Source: Acidimicrobiia bacterium (GTDB taxonomy: Bacteria; Actinomycetota; Acidimicrobiia; Spongiisociales; UBA4744). From it: a DNA stretch of 46,016 nt. The stretch's first letter is position 1. Each line of letters starts with the position of its first letter. The notes below the pieces were generated by a model. It worked only from the letters and a program-made list of their open reading frames with translations, was not told where the DNA came from and made no database searches. This document shows, piece by piece, positions 25,290 to 33,443 of the stretch. The stretch covers positions 1-46,016 of the forward strand of contig JAOTUY010000020.1 in NCBI GenBank assembly GCA_029863625.1, in the 5' to 3' direction. Made by a program: the position numbers and the translations under genes.

Positions 25290-26252
25290 CTACCGGGCCT
25301 TCAACGCCGCAATCAAATTGGGAAGGACCTTGTGGACATCTCCGACGATGCCCAGATCGGATACGCCGAAGATTGGCGCCTCCTCGTCCTTGTTGATGGC
25401 GATGATCACTTTCGAGTCCTTCATCCCGACCAGATGCTGCATCGCTCCGGATACGCCGCAGGCGATATAGACGTCGGGCTTGACGGTCTTGCCGGTCTGC
25501 CCGACCTGGCGCGAGTACGGGATCCAGTCGGCATCAACGATGGCCCGCGTCGCCCCCACCGCGGCACCAAGCAATCCGGCCAGTTCTTCGATGATGGCCA
25601 TCTGGTCGACCGATCCCATGCCCCGCCCCGCCGAAACGACAACGGCGGCTTCCTCGAGCTGGGGGCCTTCGCGCTCCTCGACATGACGTCCGGTTACCAC
25701 CGCCGAGCCTGCTTGTCCCACCTCCGGCATTTCGACCGGGATCAACTCCGGGGTGTCACCATCACCCGGTTCAGCGGGAAACGACTTCGGACGGGCTAGC
25801 ACCAGATAGGGGGCACCGGCCCGAAACACGGTATCGACCAACTGGGCGCCTCCGAAGATCTCGTTGGTGACGGTTACGTCATCACCGTCGATGGCTACCT
25901 CAATCGCATTGGAGATGACCGGCTTGCCGAGTCGGGCGCTGAGTCGGCCTGCCACATCGCGATCGGTCGATGTCAGTCCGAAGAGCAAGAGATCCGGTGC
26001 ATGGCTCCCCACCAGCTCGGCCATGGCCGCTGCTGCGGCTGCCGTCGGCAACCGTTCGTCGGGGGTCAGGTGGAACACTCTCGTAGCCCCGTAGCGGCCG
26101 AGTTCTGCGAACAGCTCCGCGGAACCGGTTCCCAGCAATACGGCGGCCAGCTGGCCGCCAAATGTGCGTGCCTTGGTCAGCAGCTCGAGGCTGATGGCCG
26201 CCGGCTTGCCGTCCTGCTCCTCAACGAATACCCACGTCGTGTTGACAGCCAT
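25290..26252 (-). CDS. etfA: Electron transfer flavoprotein, alpha subunit
   Basis: A 320-residue ETF alpha subunit. The C-terminal FAD domain has VSAGRGMGS, then GATRAIVDADWIPYSRQVGQTGKTVKPDVYIACGVSGAMQH and IAINKDEEAPIF, all diagnostic. With EtfB it accepts electrons from acyl-CoA and other dehydrogenases and passes them to a quinone reductase. It starts directly after the etfB stop, so the pair is a strict two-gene unit. The flanking salvage genes are functionally unrelated. Confidence 0.94.
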   Translation of the reverse strand: MAVNTTWVFVEEQDGKPAAISLELLTKARTFGGQLAAVLLGTGSAELFAELGRYGATRVFHLTPDERLPTAAAAAAMAELVGSHAPDLLLFGLTSTDRDVAGRLSARLGKPVISNAIEVAIDGDDVTVTNEIFGGAQLVDTVFRAGAPYLVLARPKSFPAEPGDGDTPELIPVEMPEVGQAGSAVVTGRHVEEREGPQLEEAAVVVSAGRGMGSVDQMAIIEELAGLLGAAVGATRAIVDADWIPYSRQVGQTGKTVKPDVYIACGVSGAMQHLVGMKDSKVIIAINKDEEAPIFGVSDLGIVGDVHKVLPNLIAALKAR

Positions 26253-27011
26253 CTAAATCACCTTGGCCTGTTCAAGGAGCTGGATGATACGAATATGGGC
26301 TTGGCCCTCGTCCTCGATGATCTCACCGGCGGCCCGCTCCGGTGCGGGGCGAACCGCGACGATCTCTTGGCCGGAGGTGGCCGTAATCCCCAGATCAGCG
26401 GCGGTGATCTGATCGATCGGCTTCGATTTGGCGGCCATGATGCCCTTGAAGGTCGGGTAGCGGGGTTCGACGACACCGGCAGTAACGGTGATCACGACCG
26501 GGCCCGTTGTTTCCACGAGGTCATAGCCGTATTCGGTCTGACGTTCGATGCGGATCCTTTCCCCATCCAGGTCGACTTTCTTGGCGAAGGTCAAGGCCGG
26601 CGCGTCGAGGAACTCGGCAATCTGCTGTGGAACAACCCCGCTGTAGCCGTCGGTCGATTCCGTGCCTGCTATCACGACGTCAAATCCCTCTCGGCCAATG
26701 GCGGCGCTTAGGATCCGGGCGGTCGCTAGCGAATCGGCCCCGCGCAAAGTCGGGTCGTCGATGACGATGGCTCTGTCGGCACCCATAGCCAGCGCCTGAC
26801 GGATGCCCTGCAGATTCCCGGCCGGGCCCATGGATACCAGGGCGACGCTGCCTTCCGTTTGCTCGGCAATCATGAGGCCCATCTCCACACCGTACCGGTC
26901 GGTGTCATCGAGCACCTGGTCGGTCGGTCGCCGCAGAAAATGGGTATCAGGATCGAGCTCGTACGGTGATGCAGGGTCGGGTATCTGCTTGACACAGACC
27001 ATGACTCTCAT
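26253..27011 (-). CDS. etfB: Electron transfer flavoprotein, beta subunit
   Basis: A 252-residue ETF beta subunit that binds AMP structurally and pairs with EtfA. MRVMVCVKQIPDP at the N-terminus, ALAMGADRAIVIDD and IAGTESTDGYSGVVPQQIAEFL are family hallmarks. A GAGAGGAGC ribosome-binding site precedes the ATG. An 82-nt gap separates it from punA. TAGGAT on this strand (27064-27069) could be an internal promoter serving etfBA alone. Confidence 0.93.
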   Translation of the reverse strand: MRVMVCVKQIPDPASPYELDPDTHFLRRPTDQVLDDTDRYGVEMGLMIAEQTEGSVALVSMGPAGNLQGIRQALAMGADRAIVIDDPTLRGADSLATARILSAAIGREGFDVVIAGTESTDGYSGVVPQQIAEFLDAPALTFAKKVDLDGERIRIERQTEYGYDLVETTGPVVITVTAGVVEPRYPTFKGIMAAKSKPIDQITAADLGITATSGQEIVAVRPAPERAAGEIIEDEGQAHIRIIQLLEQAKVI

Positions 27012-27093
27012 GAACGATGCTCCTCTCGTGGCAAGGTCGACACCTTTCCGGCGCGACGATGGGATCCTACCGACAGCAGGCCCGATCCCGGAA

Positions 27094-27918
27094 TCAGGCC
27101 ACCAGGTTGGGGAGCAGGTTGTCGATCAGGCTGCTGAATCGTGAGCGGGCGGCCCCGGCCGTCTCCTGGACTTCGGTGTGGGAGAGCGGCTTGGCGGATA
27201 TGCCCGCGGCGAGATTGGTGACGAGTGAGATTGCCAGCACGCGGCTTCCCATGTGCCGCACCGCGATCGCCTCGGGCACGGTCGACATCCCGACCAGGTC
27301 ACCACCGAGACGTTTGATCATCTGGATCTCCGCCGGGGTTTCGTACGAAGGACCTGAAAGCCAGGCGTAGACACCTTCCTTCAAGTCGATCCCGATTCGT
27401 CCGGCCGTCTCGCTGGCCCGAAGGCGCAGGTCGGCGTTGTACAGCCCGGTCAAGTCCGGGAACCGGGGGCCAAGCCGGGCATCGTTCGGACCCATCAGGG
27501 GGTTCGCACCGGTGAGGTTGAGGTGATCCTTGATCAAAACGAGATCCCCGGGCGACATGCCTTCTCCGACGCCACCCGCCGCATTGGTCAGCACGACTGT
27601 TGTCGCCCCCGATGCCACGGCGGTTCTTACGCCGAATACGACTTCCTCGAGTGTCCAACCCTCGTAGTAGTGCACTCGCCCGGCCAACACCATGACGTTG
27701 GTGCCGCCAATGTCCGCGGACACGAGACTGCCGGGGTGCCCTTCGACCTTTGGTACAGGAAACCCGGGAATACGATCGTATGGGACTGCAACCGCGTTCG
27801 GAAGCGAGGCAGCGTATTCGCTCAGACCGGAGCCGAGCACGAGTGCAATATCGTGCTTGTCCCGGTTGGTGGCCGCGGCGATGGCCGCCGTCGCGGTCGC
27901 GATCTGGTGATAGGTCAT
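27094..27918 (-). CDS. punA: Purine nucleoside phosphorylase
   Basis: A 274-residue trimeric-type PNP that phosphorolyses inosine and guanosine (or their deoxy forms) to base plus (deoxy)ribose-1-phosphate. LVLGSGLSEYA and VEGHPGSLVSA are phosphate-site motifs. GRVHYYEG, TNAAGGVGEGM, SGPSYETPAEIQM and GMSTVPEAIAVRHMG are family blocks lining the purine and ribose sites. It overlaps deoA by 4 nt, so the two phosphorylases are co-translated. Confidence 0.93.
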   Translation of the reverse strand: MTYHQIATATAAIAAATNRDKHDIALVLGSGLSEYAASLPNAVAVPYDRIPGFPVPKVEGHPGSLVSADIGGTNVMVLAGRVHYYEGWTLEEVVFGVRTAVASGATTVVLTNAAGGVGEGMSPGDLVLIKDHLNLTGANPLMGPNDARLGPRFPDLTGLYNADLRLRASETAGRIGIDLKEGVYAWLSGPSYETPAEIQMIKRLGGDLVGMSTVPEAIAVRHMGSRVLAISLVTNLAAGISAKPLSHTEVQETAGAARSRFSSLIDNLLPNLVA

Positions 27919-29222
27919 GATCGAACCTCCCCGAGAATCAAGGGCGGCTGCCCCGCCGGAATCGATGCGATGTGGAATGCGCGTTTCAGGAGCGGCAGAG
28001 CCATGGCCAGTCGCCCCTCGTCGTTGAAAGAGATCCGGGCGATTGGCTGTCCCTCATCGACCTGTTCTCCCGGCTTCGCGACGATGGAGATACCGACGGC
28101 CGGGTCGATCTCGTCTTCTTTCCGTTCCCGCCCGGCCCCCAGCCGCATCGCCGCGACCCCCACGTTCCGCGCGTCGCACAGGGTGACGTACCCAGTTCTC
28201 GAGGCGGGTAATTCTTGTTGATACCGGGCCTTGGGCAAAAGACCGGGATGATCCAAGACCCGGGGGTCGCCTCCTTGAGCCTCGATCACGGCCGCGAACT
28301 TCTCCATGGCGGCGCCCGAATCGACCGCGGCTCGAAGGAGCCGGCGCGCCGCCTCGTCGTCCTGGGCCATCCCGGCCAGTTGCAGCATTTCGCTGCCAAG
28401 AGCATAGGTGATCTCGACGAGGTCATCCGGTCCCCCGCCTGCTAGAACGGCGATCGATTCTGCGATTTCATTGGCGTTGCCGACTTCACGGCCGAGGGGT
28501 GCATCCATGTTGGTCAACAGCGCGACAACCTTGAGGTCGTAGGCCTGGCCGATGCCGACCAGGGTTTCAGCAAGTTCGAGGGCTTGGTCTGGGCTCTCCA
28601 TGAAAGCGCCCTCGCCGACTTTGACATCAAGGACCAGCCCGTCGAGATCTTCGGCCAGCTTCTTGGACATGATCGAAGATGCGATGAGAGGGATCGACGG
28701 CACCGTTCCCGTGGCATCGCGCAAGGCGTAGAGTTTCTGGTCCGCCGGAACCAGGGTCTTCGATTGTCCGCCGAGAACCAAACCGGTATCGGAGAGGATA
28801 CGCGCAAACGTATTCGGGTCGAGATTGGTCGTGAACCCCGGGATGGTTTCCAGCTTGTCGAGTGTCCCGCCGGTATGGCCGAGACCCCGGCCACTCATCA
28901 TCGGCACGGCAACCCCGCAGGCGGCAACCATGGGTGCGAGTGGAATCGATACCTTGTCCCCGACGCCGCCGGTCGAATGTTTGTCGATCTTGGGGGCCTT
29001 GATTGCCGATAGGTCGAGCAGGTCGCCGGAGTGAAGCATGGCGTCGGTCCACGCGAAGAGTTCGGCTCGGTCCAGTCCGTGGATGTAGGCGGCCATCAGC
29101 ATGGCCGCCATCTGGTAATCGGTGACGGATCCGCTCGTGTAGTTTTTGATGAGCCAGCCGATTTCAGCGGTCGAAAGTCTCCCGCCGTCGCGTTTTCGTT
29201 CGATCAAGTCGATAGCCGTCAT
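27915..29222 (-). CDS. deoA: Thymidine / pyrimidine-nucleoside phosphorylase
   Basis: A 435-residue member of the nucleoside phosphorylase II family. The KHSTGGVGDKVSIPLAPMVAACG phosphate-binding stretch begins near residue 80, with SGRGLGHTGGTLDKLE following. LDVKVGEGAFM and a C-terminal KPGEQVDEGQPI-like domain complete the fold. Whether it prefers thymidine (DeoA) or any pyrimidine nucleoside (Pdp) cannot be told from sequence alone. It overlaps deoB upstream and punA downstream by 4 nt. Confidence 0.92.
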   Translation of the reverse strand: MTAIDLIERKRDGGRLSTAEIGWLIKNYTSGSVTDYQMAAMLMAAYIHGLDRAELFAWTDAMLHSGDLLDLSAIKAPKIDKHSTGGVGDKVSIPLAPMVAACGVAVPMMSGRGLGHTGGTLDKLETIPGFTTNLDPNTFARILSDTGLVLGGQSKTLVPADQKLYALRDATGTVPSIPLIASSIMSKKLAEDLDGLVLDVKVGEGAFMESPDQALELAETLVGIGQAYDLKVVALLTNMDAPLGREVGNANEIAESIAVLAGGGPDDLVEITYALGSEMLQLAGMAQDDEAARRLLRAAVDSGAAMEKFAAVIEAQGGDPRVLDHPGLLPKARYQQELPASRTGYVTLCDARNVGVAAMRLGAGRERKEDEIDPAVGISIVAKPGEQVDEGQPIARISFNDEGRLAMALPLLKRAFHIASIPAGQPPLILGEVRS

Positions 29223-30394
29223 GTGACCTCCGCAAGAAAAGAAATCCCTCGGGCTGGAGGGGGCAGGTTGAGGGCGTTGGCAATAGTGGCCGCCACGTCG
29301 CAGTACTGGTCTCGAATACCCAGATCAACGCCCGCGGCCGCCCGGTGGTGTACCAAAAGAGGCACATACTCGCGGGTGTGGTCCGTGCTGCCGTCGGTGG
29401 GGTCGTTGCCGTGGTCGGCGCTGAAGAAAAGCAGATCCCGGTCGGTGAGCCCGGCGGTCAAGCGGGGAAGATACGAGTCGATCAAAGCCAGGCCGGCTGC
29501 GTACCCTGCCGGGTTCTCGCGGTGGCCGAAGCGCATATCAAGATCGACCAGATTGGTGAAAATAATGCCTCGGTCGTACTCGTCGATTGCTTCAATGGTC
29601 TTCTCGAGACCATCTGCGTCACCCTCGGTGTGCACGGCGCTGGTGAGACCCTGTCCGGCGAACAGATCCTCGATCTTGCCGATCCCGACAACCGGAAGCC
29701 CGGCCGCGGAGGCGTGGTCGAGAACCGTCGGTGAGTGGGGTGGCATCGCGTAGTCACGACGCTCATAGGTCCGGTAGAAAGAGCCGGATTCACCCTCGAA
29801 CGGTCGCGCAATGACCCGACCGATGTGGTACGCGTTGCAGTGGCGACGGGCTATCTCACACACCCGGTACAGCTCGGCGAGCGGAACGACCTCCTTGTGA
29901 GCGGCAATTTGAAAGACCGAATCGGCCGACGTGTAGAGGATGAGGGCTCCGCTATCGAGGTGCTCTGGTCCCAGGTCTTCGATGATGACGGTGCCAGACG
30001 CCGCGTAGTTGCCAATGAAGCCGTGTCCGGTCTCCGCCTCGATTGCCTTGACCAACTCCTCTGGAAATCCGGTGTCTGTGAAGGTTGTGGTGGGAGTCTC
30101 GGTGATGATCCCGGCCAGCTCCCAATGGCCGGTCGTTGAATCCTTTCCGGCCGATGCTTCCGTGAGTTTGCCGAATGCCATCGAGGGGTCGGTGGCAGGC
30201 GGCACTCCGAGTAGGCTCGGGTGGAGGTTGCCAAGCCCTGCGGCCTGGAAGTGTGGCAGCTCGAGGCCACCTACGGCCTCGGCGGTATGCCCGAGCGTGT
30301 CCGATCCGACGTCTCCATAGTCTCCGGCGTCGGGTGCTTCACCTGCTCCGCAGGAGTCGAGCACGATGACCACGGCCCGCTCGATATTGCTCAT
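29219..30394 (-). CDS. deoB: Phosphopentomutase
   Basis: A 391-residue alkaline-phosphatase-superfamily mutase that interconverts (deoxy)ribose-1-phosphate and 5-phosphate. VVIVLDSCGAGEAPDAGDYGD holds the first metal-binding Asp. Further metal ligands lie in NLVDLDMRFGHRENP and FSADHGNDPTDGSTDHTREYVPLL. ATG 30394 is chosen because GAGAGG precedes it; a start at 30415 adds seven residues without a site. It links the phosphorylases to central metabolism. Confidence 0.94.
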   Translation of the reverse strand: MSNIERAVVIVLDSCGAGEAPDAGDYGDVGSDTLGHTAEAVGGLELPHFQAAGLGNLHPSLLGVPPATDPSMAFGKLTEASAGKDSTTGHWELAGIITETPTTTFTDTGFPEELVKAIEAETGHGFIGNYAASGTVIIEDLGPEHLDSGALILYTSADSVFQIAAHKEVVPLAELYRVCEIARRHCNAYHIGRVIARPFEGESGSFYRTYERRDYAMPPHSPTVLDHASAAGLPVVGIGKIEDLFAGQGLTSAVHTEGDADGLEKTIEAIDEYDRGIIFTNLVDLDMRFGHRENPAGYAAGLALIDSYLPRLTAGLTDRDLLFFSADHGNDPTDGSTDHTREYVPLLVHHRAAAGVDLGIRDQYCDVAATIANALNLPPPARGISFLAEVT

Positions 30395-30411
30395 AGATGC
30401 CTCTCTGTATG

Positions 30412-30693
30412 TCAAATCTGTGCGACCTTGTCCCTGACTACCCGACCATCGACTACCTGGATACCCTCGGCGGTGAGACGACGTTCATGTTCACGTTCTA
30501 GTCCAGGAACGAGGCGGCCGCCGGCAGTGACGACTCGCCACCACGACAAGCCTGCCGAGTTGCGAAGGACGTTCCCCACCGCGCGGGCGGCACCCGGGTA
30601 GCCGGCCTGGGCAGCCATCTCCCCGTACGTGACCACCTCTCCCGGTTGCAGTCGCTCGAGAACTTCTCGGATCGAGCGCTGGAAGGGAGTCAT
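30412..30693 (-). CDS. Alkyltransferase-like (MGMT-family) DNA-binding protein
   Basis: A 93-residue single-domain protein of the O6-methylguanine methyltransferase fold: TPFQRSIREVLERLQPGEVVTYGEMAAQAG is the helix-turn-helix region. The catalytic PCHR is replaced by SWWRVV, so the acceptor Cys is missing. This places it with the alkyltransferase-like (ATL) proteins that recognise alkylated guanine and hand it to nucleotide-excision repair. It overlaps the GNAT gene and sits 17 nt before deoB. Confidence 0.85.
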   Translation of the reverse strand: MTPFQRSIREVLERLQPGEVVTYGEMAAQAGYPGAARAVGNVLRNSAGLSWWRVVTAGGRLVPGLEREHERRLTAEGIQVVDGRVVRDKVAQI

Positions 30694-31088
30694 CAGCCTG
30701 CCTGGTTCTGGTAGGTGCGGATCATCATTCCGTTGTCGCGGGTGAACTCGAGGCGGCGGTTGACGAGCTCCTCTCCGCAGGCCCCATCGATCGAGTAGAA
30801 ACCAGCCAGATCGTCCAGGCGCTTGGTCGGCAAGGTGGTGCCGATGCTCAGGCCCCGGTAATCCGGGAGCACTTCGAGCTCCGGTAGGAACGCCGGGTAG
30901 AAGCCGTCGCTGATGGCTCGAACATGTCCAACGAGGCGATCGCCATCGAGCGCCGGCCGGGAATGGGTACTTGCATCGAACATCCGGAGCACGGTCGCCG
31001 GTCCGGGAGGATCGGCCCAACCGACGAAGAAGCCATGAATGGCTTCCGGAGCAACGTCGTCGATGGTCGATTGGTATCTGATCTGCAT
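30693..31088 (-). CDS. GNAT-family N-acetyltransferase
   Basis: A 131-residue acetyltransferase. The acetyl-CoA-binding block LEVLPDYRGLSIGTTL carries the R-G-x-x-x-G variant of motif A, preceded by the strand DGFYPAFLPELEV. The N-terminal FFVGWADPP and LVGHVRAISDG segments are common to this subgroup. The substrate is unknown. It lies 2 nt behind upp and overlaps the alkyltransferase-like gene. Confidence 0.82.
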   Translation of the reverse strand: MQIRYQSTIDDVAPEAIHGFFVGWADPPGPATVLRMFDASTHSRPALDGDRLVGHVRAISDGFYPAFLPELEVLPDYRGLSIGTTLPTKRLDDLAGFYSIDGACGEELVNRRLEFTRDNGMMIRTYQNQAG

Positions 31089-31090
31089 GT

Positions 31091-31714
31091 CTACAAGGTG
31101 CCGAACAACCGATCTCCCATGTCTCCCAGGCCGGGTCTGATGAAGAAGTTGGGAGTGAGCCCTTCGTCCAGGGAGGCAGCGACGATCCGAACATCGGGAT
31201 GGTCTTGTCCCATGCGGGCGACGCCGGCCGGTGCGACCACCACGCACAGGGCCGTGATGTCGGCCGCCCCGTGTTCCTTGATGCGATCGGCCGCCCACGA
31301 CAAGGAGCCCCCTGTGGCGAGCATCGGTTCAAGGATGATGACCTTGCAGTTGGAGAGCGGATTGGGGAACTTCGTGTAGTACTCCTGAGGTGCGGCGGTC
31401 TCTTCGTCGCGCTGGACACCGGCATAGCCGACCTTGACCTGGGGGAGGAGGTCGAGAACGGCGTCGAGTAGCCCCAGACCGGCGCGCAAAACGGCCACAG
31501 CCACCAGATCCTGATGGAGGCGGTGGCCGGTCGTCGGCTCGAGCGGTGTTTCGATAGGGATTTCCTCGAGCGCCATGTCGCCGGTCGCTTCCATGAGCAG
31601 CGTATAGGCGAGACGACGGGTGGTCTCGCGGAACAGCTCTGTGGAAGTGTTCTTGTCCCGCAGCGTGGTCAGGTAGTGCTTCGTGAGAGGGTGTTCGACG
31701 ACGGTGAGGCTCAC
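31091..31714 (-). CDS. upp: Uracil phosphoribosyltransferase
   Basis: A 207-residue UPRT converting uracil and PRPP to UMP. VAVLRAGLGLLDAVLDLLPQ, EYYTKFP and the PRPP loop ILEPMLATGGSL identify the family. The usual DPMLATGGS Asp is Glu here, a conservative change. The C-terminus has LTPNFFIRPGLGDMGDRLFGTL. GTG 31714 is preceded by AAGGAG. It is the first gene of the eight-gene minus-strand unit. Confidence 0.93.
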   Translation of the reverse strand: MSLTVVEHPLTKHYLTTLRDKNTSTELFRETTRRLAYTLLMEATGDMALEEIPIETPLEPTTGHRLHQDLVAVAVLRAGLGLLDAVLDLLPQVKVGYAGVQRDEETAAPQEYYTKFPNPLSNCKVIILEPMLATGGSLSWAADRIKEHGAADITALCVVVAPAGVARMGQDHPDVRIVAASLDEGLTPNFFIRPGLGDMGDRLFGTL

Positions 31715-32012
31715 GGTTGCTCCTTCGCGAGGGTCTTCGGTTCCCAAGGCTACCGTCTGCAATCCCGCGGGGGGCGGTGATGCACTAGTCCTTTGGGTTT
31801 CTCCAGAAAAGGTCACCCGACCCATTGATTGACGCTCTGGGTGGTTGTATTCTCACAAGAAGAGGTGGAAGTGGTGTAGTCAGGCTGCTCTTGGGGGGCA
31901 GAACACCACTCTTAGTGAAAGTCGGGTAGCACATGGGAGGCAATCTCCTTCGATCCGGTGGGTCGGAATCATTCGGGATCGCTCACCCAGTGCAACAACA
32001 AGGAGATGCGTC
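31715..32012. other. Divergent intergenic region, upp to surface-protein gene
   Basis: Just under 300 bp with no convincing gene. It should contain both divergent promoters. TTGACG (31829-31834) resembles a -35, but the best -10-like TATTCT (31848-31853) is only 13 nt away. A stable hairpin lies at 31870-31910. I do not recognise a known riboswitch consensus here. Confidence 0.5.
31870..31910 (+). other. RNA hairpin in the 5' leader of the surface-protein gene
   Basis: AGTGGTGT (31870-31877) pairs perfectly with ACACCACT (31903-31910). An inner CTGC (31885-31888) pairs with GCAG (31898-31901), leaving an asymmetric bulge. It lies about 100 nt upstream of ATG 32013 and may be a leader regulatory structure. 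Confidence 0.4.
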
Positions 32013-33350
32013 ATGAATGAACGCTATCGGGCTGCAGTTCTCATCCTGGTGCTGGCGGTTTTGGCCGCCTTTACCGCAATGCCGGTTCTGGCCCAGACCG
32101 CGCCGGCTGTGCCGGGCTGTCCGCTCACTGATGGGATTGTGCTGAATGCCCAGGGTGACGCCTGGGGTTTGCATTTTCTCCGATCGGATGGTTCGGCAGC
32201 CCAAGCAAGGCTGGGACCCGGCCCCGGCGTGGTGCCCGCCGGACGTTACGACGTTGTGCTGGCCGGCTGGGATCGTCACGAAGACGGTGACGAACCCCAG
32301 TTGAATGAGCAGTGGTTTCTGGAAGGACGAAACGGCGCAACCGTTGCCTTCCAGTCGGGTGCTACGCCGGATCTGGCCGACGAAGCGAATCTCATCGTGT
32401 CGACGGTGAACACCAATGTTGAAGTCCCGGCCTTCTCGAGCGTGGTTGCTCGCCATGCGGCGTACCCAAACACCGAAAGCCCGAACTCGATTTGGCCGCT
32501 GTGTGCATCGTTCATTCCCGTTCAGCCCGACTCGGGTTCCATCACGGTCAAGTCGGTCGCCGAAGGCGAGCCGACCTCCACGTGGACGTTCGACCTTTCG
32601 GACTCACCCTCAACTCCGGTCCCGGGGGACGGGTCGGGTTCGTTCACTTGGGGCGAGCTGGACGCAACCACCTACATCCTGACAGAGACGGTGCTGGCGG
32701 GGTGGCAGCTCAACAGCGTCTCCTGCGTATCCAGTGAGGAAGGGGCGACAACGGCTGCGGTAGCCGGCGGAGTGTCGGTCACCCTCGTCGAGGGTGAGGA
32801 CGTGACCTGCACGTTCGTGAACTCGAAGACGACGACCCCGACCATCCCGCCTACCCCTTCTCCGGATCCGGTCATCATCGGTGACCGCGTCTGGGAAGAC
32901 ACCAACGCCGACGGATACCAGGGCGATTTCGAGGCCGGGGTGGCGGGGGTGACGGTGAATCTGTTTGATAGCAACGGGTTCCTCTTCGCCACGACGGTGA
33001 CGGGATCAGCTGGTGGATATCTCTTCTCCGGAGTGCCGGCCGGCACCTACACGGTTGAGCTGGTAATGCCGGCCGGATACGAATTTGGCCCGGCGACCGC
33101 TGCCGGCCAGGTCTCGCTGGCGGCGGGGCAATCCGACCTCACCAAGGACTTTGGTATCTTCAGGTCGCCGGAGGTGCTGCCGCAGATAGTCACGACCACC
33201 GTTCCGGCTTCAGTCACCCAGCAGACCTTGCCTTTCACGGGTGCCTCGACGGCCGGAACCGGCGGCGTTGCGGTCGGTCTGATTCTCTTGGGGGGACTCG
33301 TCTTGCTGGTCGGCAGTGCGCGGCTCCGGTACGAAGCCAGGCATCGCTGA
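32013..33350 (+). CDS. Secreted surface protein with prealbumin-like/SdrD-B domains and LPFTG sorting signal
   Basis: A 445-residue exported protein. A Sec signal peptide (1-27, cleavage after PVLA) is followed by a unique domain of about 140 residues and a prealbumin-like domain (about 172-275, GSITVKSVAEGE to CTFVN). A Pro/Thr spacer follows, then an SdrD-B/Cna-B-like domain (about 287-380, IGDRVWEDTNADGYQG). The end is a classic sortase signal: LPFTG at 406-410, a hydrophobic helix and a basic RLRYEARHR tail. It is likely anchored to the cell wall or held in the membrane; no sortase is in the window. AAGGAGA sets ATG 32013. Confidence 0.85.
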   Translation: MNERYRAAVLILVLAVLAAFTAMPVLAQTAPAVPGCPLTDGIVLNAQGDAWGLHFLRSDGSAAQARLGPGPGVVPAGRYDVVLAGWDRHEDGDEPQLNEQWFLEGRNGATVAFQSGATPDLADEANLIVSTVNTNVEVPAFSSVVARHAAYPNTESPNSIWPLCASFIPVQPDSGSITVKSVAEGEPTSTWTFDLSDSPSTPVPGDGSGSFTWGELDATTYILTETVLAGWQLNSVSCVSSEEGATTAAVAGGVSVTLVEGEDVTCTFVNSKTTTPTIPPTPSPDPVIIGDRVWEDTNADGYQGDFEAGVAGVTVNLFDSNGFLFATTVTGSAGGYLFSGVPAGTYTVELVMPAGYEFGPATAAGQVSLAAGQSDLTKDFGIFRSPEVLPQIVTTTVPASVTQQTLPFTGASTAGTGGVAVGLILLGGLVLLVGSARLRYEARHR

Positions 33351-33353
33351 TCC

Positions 33354-33414
33354 GATAACGAGAGCCACGTCAGGTCCACGGAGCAATCGCTCCGTGGACC
33401 TGTGTGACGTTATC
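33354..33414. terminator. Long hairpin terminator between the surface-protein gene and ffh
   Basis: CAGGTCCACGGAGC (33371-33384) pairs perfectly over 14 bp with 33389-33402 across an AATC loop. GATAACG (33354-33360) and CGTTATC (33408-33414) could close an outer stem. There is no T-run, but the stem is long enough to terminate. The right arm overlaps the expected -35 area of ffh. Confidence 0.7.
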
Positions 33415-33428
33415 TCTCCTGGCGCTTC

Positions 33429-33434
33429 TACAAT
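33429..33434 (+). promoter_or_regulatory. Candidate -10 of leaderless ffh
   Basis: TACAAT ends 9 nt before ATG 33444, the same hexamer and spacing as at yceD. TGACGT at 33405-33410 might act as -35 with an 18-nt spacer. No ribosome-binding site is present. Confidence 0.5.
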
Positions 33435-33443
33435 CGCTTTCGT

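Noticed and set aside
30694..31425. A 337-residue minus-strand frame running through the GNAT and upp genes
   Set aside because: Only its last 93 residues are a real protein (alkyltransferase-like); the rest is out of frame with two well-identified genes.
31815..32012. A riboswitch (c-di-GMP or c-di-AMP class) upstream of the surface protein
   Set aside because: Only a simple bulged hairpin is visible; I could not match the conserved cores of those classes by eye.
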